From assembly GCF_000972845.2 (NCBI RefSeq), contig NW_020860793.1, positions 1 to 64,000 on the forward strand: a stretch of 64,000 nt of DNA, read 5' to 3'. The position numbers were made by a program, and so were the translations under genes. The notes below the pieces were generated by a model that did not search any database, was not told the DNA's origin, and saw only the letters and a list, made by a program, of their open reading frames with translations. Position 1 is the first letter of the stretch. The number at the start of each line of letters is the position of its first letter. The DNA comes from Larimichthys crocea. Taxonomy: Eukaryota; Chordata; Actinopteri; Sciaenidae. Shown in pieces: positions 10,725 through 20,923 of this stretch.

Positions 10725-11195
10725 ATGACTTTGATCTCCGTCCTCATCTGGACTGTCCTCTGCTGCGGCTTCACAGGTAAAGCCAGAGAATCAAACTCCT
10801 CTCCTCTATGAACATCCGTCCCTCTGAAATGAAGCTGACAAAACCATGACGCTGCTTTATGTTTTTGTGTCTGTACCTCAGAGCAGCCAGGTCACAGTGA
10901 CTCAGGCCTGGAGCAGTGAGCTCTGCTGTGGGAGGCCCATTACCATCCTGTAAAACAGTCCAGTGCTAGTTTGGACAATACCACCTTTACCTGGTACCAA
11001 CAGAGAGATGGAGAAACTCCTAAACTGCTCATTTACTTACTGGCGACACTGAGTATCAGGGATTCCAGCTCGTTTTTACAGGCAGTGGATCAAACTCTGA
11101 CTTCACTCTGACCATCAGTGGAGTTCAGACTGAAGAGTCGAGCAGTTTACTGCTGTCCAGAGTAACAACCACGCAATTGATACAGCATCTGTTGC
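10725..11195 (+). pseudogene. Ig light-chain V gene of unit 2 (frame-broken)
   Basis: Leader exon 10725-10776 is intact with its donor, and an octamer-like TTTGCAT lies 110 bp upstream. The V exon begins after the acceptor ending at 10881 and keeps recognisable pieces: the VTVTQ start, the [15 protein letters not shown] strand, and GVQTEE-like framework 3. Several indels shift the frame, for example in the first cysteine region and near the second. The heptamer place reads CAAACGT (about 11196) and the nonamer place ACAAAACCA (11216-11224). Either a true pseudogene or a copy damaged by assembly indels. Confidence 0.75.
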
Positions 11196-11289
11196 CAAAC
11201 GTAAAAAAGCATCGGACAAAACCACCGCTCCCCTCTTAGACTGAACTAGCATAGCTGAGGACTGAACTGCAGAGACTGATACCCTTCAC

Positions 11290-12225
11290 TGAGGACACAC
11301 ATATACACATATAGAAATAATTTTCACATTTGAAATAAGATATTGTGAAGCCAAACATTAATGAAGACTTGATAACTTCCCTTTCATTCAACTTCAGATG
11401 TTCCATATGTAAGATTATGAAGCATTTTACATATTCATTTAATGCTTGAATTACTTTTTATTGCTAATCTGTGAACAGGTTGTAACATAAGTTGCCTCGA
11501 GCAGCTAGTGGACTTAACAATCGACCAACACCCACTACAACACAGAGTCCTACACCAAGTTCAAAGTCACAGCTAACAGTACTGCAAATCATGGAAAATA
11601 TATTGTAGTTTTAATTGGGTAGATAACGTCATCTATTGACCCATACTCCCAGGGCTGATCTGGCTGGTAAATTAGCTGGCTTGCTGTTTGCAGGTTAATC
11701 TGTTGGCTCGAGTTGCGCAACCAATGTCAACTCTGTCAGCATTGTCTTAATTGTTTCAACATTCAGAAAATCTTAGCGTTACTGAAAACAACACAAATTA
11801 CACTTACAACCTGATGAAGACAATTATAAAGAGTGATCATGTTATGCAAATGACACCCTGTTTTTTATTTCAAATACGTTTTAATTTTTTAGGTTTTTTA
11901 TTGAGATATTAAGAATCATTTCAGCATACTATTACCAACATATGAATTCAACAAATGGATCTACTTCAAGGGAAAACAATGTTAATAACAGATAGTTTTG
12001 TTATTCACAGATGAAATGCTCTAAGCATGTGTATTGTTAACAAAGGTAATTCATGTTGGTCAAACTGGATCGACTATAGAAGAACATCGAGCCTTACAAT
12101 CAAAAGGTCATTTGGAGAAAAATGTACTTGTTACTGTATATCAACCTGATTTATGTTCCTAATATATAATATATGTCAAAGAAAGGAAGTCAAAAGACAT
12201 GTCACTTTTATAATATACATGATGA
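11290..12225. other. Spacer between light-chain units 2 and 3
   Basis: AT-rich, no gene, no recognisable transposon. Confidence 0.5.
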
Positions 12226-12229
12226 AATC

Positions 12230-12235
12230 TTTATT
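12230..12235 (-). terminator. Poly(A) signal downstream of CL, unit 3
   Basis: AATAAA on the minus strand about 144 bp beyond the CL stop codon. Confidence 0.5.
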
Positions 12236-12378
12236 GTTTTAAATTGTTGAAACCATCAACAAGCAAGAAGACTTTAATATTGAAACATGTCATGAGAGAC
12301 AGAGAGAAACAGAGAGAGAGAGAGCAGACTGAGAGCAGTAGCAGAGTAAAACCAGTAGCAGAGTCCCAGTGAGTCAGG

Positions 12379-12720
12379 TCAGGACTGGGAACACTGGTCT
12401 CTTCTCAGTGTATGTGAGAGAGTCTGGGAGCCCTGGGTGGCCTCACAGGTCACAGAGTCCACATTCCTCCACTGGTCTGCAGCGAGCCTCAGGGTGCTGC
12501 TCCAGCTGTAGAGGCCGTCATTCTCCAGCACCACGGGGCTCCTGCTCTCCTCCCAGCTGATGCTGCTGCTGCTGTCCACCTTCCAGGCCAGACTCCAGTC
12601 TGGCCTGGAAGCCCTTGTTGGGGAAGCCCTTGTTGGCCAGACACATGAGCGTGGCCTTCCCCTGCTGCAGCTCCTTACTGGAGGGGGGCAGCACTGTCTG
12701 GGTGGGGACACCTCGACCCA
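12379..12720 (-). pseudogene. Ig light-chain constant exon, unit 3 (one frame break)
   Basis: Minus-strand CL exon with a good acceptor (CTGCAG, 12721-12726). The N-terminal part reads [20 protein letters not shown] and then [14 protein letters not shown] with the first domain cysteine. A 15-nt tandem duplication of the NKGFP coding stretch (about 12,600-12,635) plus a net frameshift follows. The second frame gives the Trp strand [11 protein letters not shown], the helix LAADQW, VTCEATQGS with the second cysteine, and DQCSQS ending at 12379. So the whole domain is present with one frame error. Most complete CL in the window; it may be functional if the break is a consensus error. Confidence 0.8.
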
Positions 12721-12722
12721 CT

Positions 12723-12796
12723 GCAGAAAGAGAGATTAATAAAGTTCATATGAGATAAGATTATCTCATATGAACTTTATTAATCTCTCTTTCTGC
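12723..12796. repeat. Perfect 36-bp-arm palindrome at the CL splice acceptor
   Basis: Arms 12723-12758 and 12761-12796 are exact reverse complements with a 2-nt spacer (GA). One arm is the normal pyrimidine tract and CAG acceptor of the CL exon; the other is an inverted copy of it. Unit 2 lacks the inverted copy. In a pre-mRNA it would form a 36-bp hairpin including the 3' splice site. Confidence 0.95.
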
Positions 12797-13399
12797 TCCA
12801 TCCTGCTGGCTGCAGCAGAGGTTGGTCTTGCTCAGATTGAATGAAACTGGACTTAAACGTTTCACTTCCCTTTCTGAGCTCAGTAACTATGGCAACAGAC
12901 AGACATCACTGCTGAACCATGGCAACAGACATGTTTCAGTACTAAAGATAAAAGTTTAAGCTGACACAGTTACTCCAGTGCATGTTTTTAAAATCATAAA
13001 GTAAAACCTTTGACTTTCATAGTTTGAAATATTCCACATGAGATGACGATTGTGACTTTTATTGTTTTAAATATTTTAAATATCTCAAGCTGAAACCTCA
13101 TAAAAGATGATATGTGATGATATGTGTTTGTTCTCTACATATAAGCAGGAATCATCAGTGAACAGTCAGGCTTCATTACTGAAACATTCAAATGAATATT
13201 GTCAACTATTAAAATACAAGTGAACTCATAAAATTCTCATGAAAATGAATGGCTTTAAAATCATTAGTCTGGAAGAAAGATTGAGTAATATCCTCGCACA
13301 TTAAACACTGAAACAAAGGTTGATGAGCCGAAATATTAAACCTTAAGCTTTAAAACAGATTTTTGTCAAACAAAGTGATTCTGAAAAGTCTTTGACAAT
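12797..13399. other. C-J intron of light-chain unit 3
   Basis: Aligns with unit 2 from about 9,230. No other feature. Confidence 0.5.
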
Positions 13400-13945
13400 G
13401 TCAGTGAGCATATACACACACACACACATATAGACTTTGGGATCATTAATTGCAGTGGACTTCTTGACACTCTGAAGTCTTCAAGAAAATACATAATACA
13501 ATACAAAATACATAAAATACACATTTCAGTGATGCAGAATATTGTACTAACATCTGCAGATATGAAATTTAAACAGAAGACATTTAAGATTTGTGTTATT
13601 AAAAGAATCAAATGTACTTACAGTTAACATTCAGTCTGGTTCCTCCACCAAAAGTCCACCACAGTGATACAAACTCATTGAGCCGCCGTACAAAAACCTC
13701 TCACTGTAGAGAGACACGGGTCTCTGACTTTGACACAAACAAACTCAACAAACACATTCCCAGTTTACCCCCATAACTGGTTTAACTGTCTAAAATGAGT
13801 AACAAAATATGAATATGTATTTATCCTTTTATTTGTGAAATGTTAAACTTCTACAAACAATATTAATGTCAAATTAAAAAAAGATGTTTTTCAAGAAAAA
13901 CTGTCCAGTAAAGCCTAAAAAATGTAAATAATTACTATCAACAAA
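13400..13945. repeat. 546-bp direct repeat, left copy (contains a J segment)
   Basis: Near-identical to 16451-16996, with only about ten small differences. Together they flank the R2-supergroup element exactly, like a very long target-site duplication. Includes a (CA)n run, the J segment and its RSS. Confidence 0.9.
13622..13698 (-). other. JL segment 3a with canonical 23-RSS
   Basis: Coding part 13622-13659 (38 nt) encodes [12 protein letters not shown] in the J frame, with the FGGG motif intact, followed by a GTAAGT donor (13616-13621). RSS: heptamer CACTGTG (13660-13666), 23-nt spacer, nonamer GGTTTTTGT (13690-13698), all consensus. Confidence 0.9.
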
Positions 13946-16450
13946 CCTGTGTCGTATGCCTCTGTGCTGTCTGTCAGTCCTGCATTATCCAGCCACTGGT
14001 AGGATTTCTTGATATTAGCCACTTCCTCTATCTGACGGTGGTACATGCCATGTAGGGGTTTGTCCCTCCAGGTTGTCTGTTCCTCCTCCTCTGCACCCTC
14101 ATCAGGGTTCTGCTGCCTGAGACATTCACTTAGCAGTTAATCCTTCGGGGCCATCTTTTTGATGTATTCTTGTATTTTCGATGTTTCATCCTGGACCATG
14201 GCCTTGACACTCACTAGCCCTCGGCCTCCCTCTTTCCGCTTAGTGTATAGTCTCAGGGTGCTGGACTTGGGGTGGAACCCTCCATGCATGGTGAGGAGCT
14301 TTCTAGTCTTGATATCTGTGACTTCTATCTCCTTCTTTGGCCAGTTTATGATGCCAGTGGGGTATCTGATGACTGCTAGTGCGTACATGTTGATGGCTTG
14401 GACCTTGTTCTTACCATTCAACTGACTTTTCAGGACCTGACTTACTCTCTGGAGGTATTTGGCTGTGGTTGACTTCCTTGGGGCTTCTTCATGGTTTCCA
14501 TTAGCCTGTGAGATGCCAAAGTACTTGTAGCTGTCTTGGATATCACCTATGTTGCCCTCTGGTAGGTCAATCCCCTCAGTCGGGATCATCTTGCCTCTCT
14601 TTGAGACCATCCGGCCACACTTGTCCAATCCGAATGACATCCCTATGTCATCGCTGTAGATCCTGGTGGTGTGGATCAGTGAGTCTATTTCTTGCTTGTT
14701 CCTGGCATACAGCTTGATGTCATCCATGTAGAGCAGGTGGCTGATTGTTGCCCTACTACGGAATCGGTACCCGTACCTGCTCTTTGTGATGATCTGACTG
14801 AGGGGGTTCAGGCCTATGCAGAACAGCAGTGGTGATAGCGCATCTCCTTGGCATATGCCGCACTTGGGCAATGGGCTTTGAATTGGCCTCTAGGGTTGTC
14901 TTCCACATTTCCACTGAGTTCTGGATAAAGGTCCTTAGGTTCCTGTTTATCTTATACAGTTCCAGACATTCCAGTATCCATGTGTGTGGCATTGAGTCGT
15001 AGGCTTTCTTGTAGTCAATCCAGGCAGTGCACAGGTTGGTCTGTCTCTTTTTACAGTCTCAGGCGACTGTTCTATCAACCAGTAGCTGGTGCTTGGCTTC
15101 CCTGGTGTTACTGCTTACTCATTTTTGCCACAATGATGCCTGACAGGGCCTTCCATGTTGTGCAGAGACAGGTGATTGGCCGGTAGTTGGATGGGGGTCC
15201 TTAATGATTAGGACTGTCCTGCCTTGGGTTAGCCACTCTGGGTGGGTCCCATCCCTGAGCAGCTGGTTCATCTGTGCTGCTAGGCGTTCATGGAGTGCAG
15301 TTAGCTTCTTCAGCCAGTACGTATGGATCATGTCGGGGCCTGGTGCTGTCCAGCTCTTCATCTTTGACACTCTTTCTTGGATGTCTGCCATTGAGATGGT
15401 TACTAGTTCTTGTTCTGGGAGGTTTCTGTGGTCAGCTCTTAGGTCCAATAACCATTGGGCATTGGTGTTGTGTGATGCCTCTCTTTCCCATATGTCTTTC
15501 CAGTATTTTTCCACCTCAGCTCTTGGCGGGAGTGGAGAACAACTTGTTTATTCTCCTGGCCTCTCCCTCCTGGGTGCCCCTTTATTCACCATGTTTCCTT
15601 TCTGCAGTTCAGCTAGCAGCTTTCCGTGCTGCCTTTATCTTGGCCTCTAAACGTCTCTTCCATGGTGGGTACTGTTTGTTATGTCCCAAGCCCACCTTGT
15701 ATCCAAGCATCTCCATGATTACTGTTGCTGTACTGTGTATCAGCTTGTTGGTCTCAGTGATGGTTCTTGTGGAGATTGTGCAGCATTCACATCCACTAGT
15801 TGATCCTCTGAAGGTAGTTGGTAACTCAGCTTCGGGGCTCCAGGTTTCCAGTTGGGTCACGATCTTCCTTCTCAGGTCAGCAGCTCTTGTGTTGAGGCTG
15901 TTGGTAGCTGTTGGGGCTTGGTACCCAATCTCTGGTTGTGGGGATGATGATGACATCTCCCTGCTGACCTGTCGTCCTGGCTCCCCCTTGCAGTAGCATC
16001 GTTGTTGTATTTCATTAATCTCTAGTTGTGATAGTAGATTTCGATTACGGATGTTGGAACACTGGGCTAATAGCTGTTCTTTGTTAGCCTTGATTGTGGG
16101 TTTTGAAGTATCCAATTGTCCCACATTCGCTGCATGTATTACCTCTCTCTGGGATTGCTTGTATAGTAGCATTCCAGCAACTCTGTATTTTCTGCCCTCG
16201 TCCATCGGTGTTTTGTTCCAGTAGCCCATTTCTCACCATTTCTCGTCCCCTAGCAACTGATGCAGACCTTTTTGACCCGGGCGATGTCTGATGTTTGAGC
16301 CGGTATGACTCTATCAGTTATGTGTTCACTCATCCTGAGGTAGGCTTATATATTATGAGGGGTCTTGCCTAAGGACCCTTACTGGATGATGTTTTGTTGT
16401 TGTTGATGTTTGTCCCGACCGGGATTCGAACCCTAGTCTCCTGTGTCGTA
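13946..16450 (-). mobile_element. Non-LTR retroelement, R2 supergroup (Dong/R4/Rex6-like), 3'-truncated
   Basis: Minus-strand element between the two 546-bp repeats. Its 5' part (right) holds a B-box-like GGTTCGAATCCCGG (16419-16432). Its left end stops within the region encoding KPLHGMYHRQIEEV, before the restriction-like endonuclease that such elements carry at the C-terminus. CCTGTGTCGTA occurs at both junctions (13946-13956 and 16440-16450). Clade assignment rests on recognising the reverse transcriptase wording, not on a search. Confidence 0.75.
13957..16229 (-). pseudogene. R2-supergroup ORF remnant with reverse transcriptase
   Basis: Reading right to left: an N-terminal segment (15609-16229); a segment with TAPGPDMIHTYWLKKL typical of the finger domain (15119-15514); IDYKKAYDSMPHTWI-type palm start near 14,990-15,030; then an open 244-residue stretch (14137-14871) with GDALSPLLFCIGLNPLS, the catalytic LLYMDDIKLYA (about 14,730), the thumb, and the KTRKLLTMHGGFHPKSS block. 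Several frameshifts break the protein and a stop follows KMAPKD at 14137. Recognisable sequence continues to 13957 and is cut off. Not functional. Confidence 0.75.
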
Positions 16451-16996
16451 GTCAGTGAGCATATACACACACACACACATATAGACTTCTGGATCATTAA
16501 TTGCAGTGGACTTCTTGACACTCTGAAGCCTTCAAGAGAATACATAATACAATACAAAATACATAAAATACGCATTTCAGTGATGCAGAATATTGTACTA
16601 ACATCTGCAGATATGAAATTTAAACAGAAGACATTTAAGATTTGTGTTATTAAAAGAATCAAATGTACTTACAGTTAACATTCAGTCTGGTTCCTCCACC
16701 AAAAGTCCACCACAGTGATACAAACTCATTGAGCCGCCGTACAAAAACCTCTCACTGCAGAGACACGGGTCTCTGACTTTGACACAAACAAACTCAACAA
16801 ACACATTCCCAGTTTACCCCATAACTGGTTTAACTGTCTGAAAATGAGTAACAAAATATGAATATGTATTTATCCTTTTATTTGTGAAATGTTAAACTTC
16901 TACAAACAATATTAATGTCAAATTAAAAAAAGATGTTTTTCAAGTAAAACTGTCCAGTAAAGCCTAAAAAATGTAAATAATTACTATCAACAAATG
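16451..16996. repeat. 546-bp direct repeat, right copy (contains a J segment)
   Basis: Partner of 13400-13945. Sequence left of 13400 and right of 16996 continues as in unit 2, which shows that the block is single-copy in the ancestral arrangement. Confidence 0.9.
16673..16749 (-). other. JL segment 3b with canonical 23-RSS
   Basis: Duplicate of J 3a: coding 16673-16710, donor GTAAGT (16667-16672), heptamer 16711-16717, 23-nt spacer, nonamer 16741-16749. Coding and RSS sequence are identical to 3a. Confidence 0.9.
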
Positions 16997-17280
16997 TGTA
17001 TTGTAGATTATGACAAATGAAAAAGTTTAACTTGTAAAATATTCTTGTAAAATGTTTTAATCAACCTGAAATCAAAGACGAATGAGCACTGTATATTCCT
17101 GATAAATGATAAACTGATTGATCCATTAATAAACAGCATGATCAGAGTAATCCAAGTCCCTGTTGGAGTCAGTCATCCAATTTCCACTCTGGGACAGTTT
17201 ATAGTCCTGAGAGTTGAACACTGGATGACTGACAGCTGTTCATGACAACAGAAGCCACAGAAATCCTCCTCATCAAAAAC

Positions 17281-17757
17281 ATGACTTTGATCTCCGTCCT
17301 CATCTGGACTCTCCTCTGCTGCTGCTTCACAGGTAAAGTCCAGAGAATCAAACTCCTCTCCTCTATGAACATCCGTCCCTCTGAAATGAAGCTGACAAAA
17401 CCATGACGCTGCTTTATGTTTTTGTGTCTGTATCCTCCAGAGGCCAGGTCACAGTGACTCAGCCTGGAACAGTGAGCTCTGCTGTGGGAGGCTCTGTCAC
17501 CATCAACTGTAGGACAAGTCCAAAGGTTCAGTTTTGGAGCAATTACCACTTTTTATCCTGGTACCAACAGAGAGATGGAGAAACTCCTAAACTGCTCATT
17601 TACTATGCGAGCACTCGAGTATCAGGGATTCCAGCTCGTTTTACAGGCAGTGGATCAAACTCTGACTTCACTCTGACCATCAGTGGAGTTCAGACTGAAG
17701 ATGCAGCAGTTTACTACTGTCAGAGTCAACACTACATCAACAGTGTGTATGTGTTCA
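17281..17757 (+). CDS. Ig light-chain V gene of unit 3 (open, but probably not rearrangeable)
   Basis: Leader exon 17281-17332 is identical to unit 1. Relative to unit 1, five bases are missing around the V-exon acceptor. Use of the CAG ending at 17440 would give an early stop, but the AG at 17441-17442 restores the frame and gives GQVTVTQ as start, three residues shorter. The V domain is otherwise intact: VTINCRTS with first cysteine, [16 protein letters not shown], and [12 protein letters not shown] with the second. The upstream region lacks the octamer present in units 1 and 2, and the RSS nonamer is deleted. A coding-intact gene that has lost its regulatory and recombination sites. Confidence 0.8.
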
Positions 17758-17764
17758 CACAGTG
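17758..17764 (+). promoter_or_regulatory. RSS heptamer of V, unit 3 (nonamer deleted)
   Basis: CACAGTG followed by AAAAAGCATC, then directly CCTCAGTCAG. Unit 1 has 13 more bases here, including the entire ACAAAAACC nonamer. No replacement nonamer occurs at 12 or 23 nt. Confidence 0.9.
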
Positions 17765-18514
17765 AAAAAGCATCCCTCAGTCAGACTGAACAGAAACTGA
17801 ACTGACTGCTGCAGCTGGAAGCTACTGCAGAGACTGATACACTTCACTGAGGACACACACAGACACACACACACACACCCTTCATTTTAATTACAAATAA
17901 TTACACAATTCACCTTGTTAGTGTAATAAGGTTACTAATCTGAAGAGTCATCAAACCAGGTTTCCTTGCACTCACTCCTCTTTTATAAGTACAGCAAAGT
18001 TTTCTCTACAGTTTGGAGTTTATATTTCAGCATATGAAAATGTTTAACTCAAGAAGAAAATCCTCTCAGATAAATATAAGACATAAGCTTTTAAACAGTT
18101 CATCTAAAGCAGCAATTCTGCGTACCACCTCAAAAAATATTTGGTTCTACAAGAACTACCATGATGACAGACTTTAAAATACAGTAGTGTCGGCCACCAT
18201 TGTTAGCTGGCCAGTTTATTCCTCCTATTTCCTGTATTTCCTGTTCCATGATTAGAACGTTTTTGAACCATTCATTTTACCTCCTCTTATTTACTCCGGT
18301 TTTGTCTTAGACGTGTCATCACATGTAATACTAAGGACAGTTAAGACCTGCGGCACAAAAATGTTATGCAATGTCATAACAAGTAGAAAAAACCTTGGCA
18401 GTAGCTGTTCATAAAGATATCTTACTTCTTTAGACTGTTGGGGATGAGAAAGAAGCTGTGGATAGAAAAACATGAATTACAAAAATGTAATAAAAACAGA
18501 CATGGACTTTGATA
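17765..18514. other. Flank of the light-chain locus
   Basis: A short (CA)n at about 17,855-17,878, then AT-rich DNA. No gene. Confidence 0.5.
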
Positions 18515-18567
18515 CACTGATAAGCGTCTTTATCTGAACTCTATTCAGATAAAGACCCTTATCAGTG
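18515..18567. repeat. Foldback repeat, 24-bp arms
   Basis: Arms 18515-18538 and 18544-18567 are inverted copies with one mismatch and a 5-nt loop. The outer continuation GGACTTTGATA on the left has its partner (TATC)AAAGTCC beyond the adjacent LINE at 19338-19345, so the LINE interrupts a once longer palindrome. Confidence 0.8.
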
Positions 18568-19337
<770 letters not shown>

Positions 19338-19445
19338 CAAAGTCCGGTATGTGAAATCATGTAATATAAGTTTGCCAACAGTTCTTATCAGGACAGAAAA
19401 CTAAATATGTAACTAAGTGAGATGATGAAAACTGCTGAAGAAACA
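19338..19445 (-). repeat. Interspersed repeat, inverted copy of 25,545-25,650
   Basis: The reverse complement matches 25,545-25,650 over about 100 bp with few mismatches (shared TTTCTGTCCTGATAAGAACT). Confidence 0.85.
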
Positions 19446-20923
19446 TATTGTATTTAGCATTAAATGTTTTGGTTGTCTTGTCCAGTTTATGTATCACATA
19501 ATATTCATGTTGTAAATCTAACCAGACTAACCAGGGTTAGTTAAACCCCAGTTATTTGTAGTTGCTTTGAAAGAATGTATCTTTATATGATGATTTTATG
19601 TTCTAGATGTTTCCCTCAAAATTTAAACCATGACTATTTACACAAGAGCGGAGCAAGAAACCCATCTTCTCCTAAAGAAACGGAACCACAAATGTGTTAC
19701 TGTCCCTTTAATGGAGTGGGCAGTTGTTAACCTGTTTTCAGTGAGCAAAAGCCGACAGGTGTGTGCATGTTACCTTACCGCCAATCCTCTGCCAGTCCTC
19801 TCGACCGATGCATGGTGGTGGGAGTGGATGCTGAAAGACAAGACAGAGAAGAAAGAAAGAGGAAAAGTGAGAACTGAAGTGATAAAAACCCAGAAGTAAT
19901 GAAACTGAAAGAGAAGAACTACCAGCGAGCGCGAGTAGGACGACGTGAACTTGTTTAGACGATTGATTTCCCGGTGAGTAACGATCGATGGTTACATGGT
20001 ATAACAATACAACAATGGTTGTGTGGTCATAAACGGTGTTAGGCCTGGCAGAAAATTCACGCAGCTAAGCTGATGATGTGTTGAGTTTGAAATGTTGTTT
20101 GCACTGTTGTGAATAGTAAAATGAATCTATTCATTGATATAAATATGAAAAAAAAGAGTTTATTTGAAATGCTTGTGAATTCTGAGGTTACTCTGAGTTA
20201 TATGGATATTAAGAATTCATGGAAAATGGCAGTAGTAAAGGAAGTGAATTTTGACACTGAAAAGCAGTAATGTATCTATTTACATTCAATGACCTTTATT
20301 ATGGACTAAATGAGATCATTTTTCTGCATGGTTGTGTAGGCTGTTTTTTCTTTTTTAGTCCTTCACCTGGGTCCTGCGTTCCTCGTTCCTCTTCTGTGAT
20401 CCATCTCCGTCTCCATCCTGGTGGCTAGCTTTTGGACAAGGGGGGCATCTATATCTTCATCCACATCTTCATCTCCACTGCAACTCACCATTGGACATTC
20501 ACTGTTAAAGAGGCGGTAGGACTTGGAGTGCACTCTATCTTATTTATTTATTTGGGCCCATTTTTTCCATTTATGAACTTTTGGGACAATTTACTTTTCA
20601 ATATCTGAGATCTCAGAGGTTTTTTTTTGTTATTTTATTTTATATTTATGCTTCAATTGTGGTTTAAGGACTTTATGATAATACCTTCTTTAAACTTCAA
20701 TCTGTGTGTGTGTGTCATTTAGGGTAGACAATTACAATACAGGTCTAAATATAAATTTATTCAGATAGATGCCGGCAGTCCCTCATCCAGTCTAAGTTAA
20801 AGTCCTCATTTCCTGTTGATTGTTAACACTGTCTTAAAGTGACAGTGGTACAAACTGAAAAACACTTCCTCTTGGACGTTTGATATTCACAAACTTTATA
20901 GATTCACTCTCAGTGAGAGAAAA
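19446..20923. other. Unassigned stretch before the TRIM pseudogene
   Basis: No recognised gene. At 19,900-19,980 a short CpG-containing piece ends in CCGGTGAGT, a possible splice donor, and 20,340-20,720 is pyrimidine-rich and ends with a (GT)n run. It could be an untranslated exon or an LTR, but no mate or coding region supports either. Confidence 0.3.

Noticed and set aside
15204..15996. Plus-strand open frames of 148 and 240 residues
   Set aside because: Antisense to the retroelement ORF on the minus strand. No domain.
17765..17800. Alternative nonamer for the unit 3 V signal
   Set aside because: Positions 12 and 23 nt after the heptamer show no A-rich match to ACAAAAACC.
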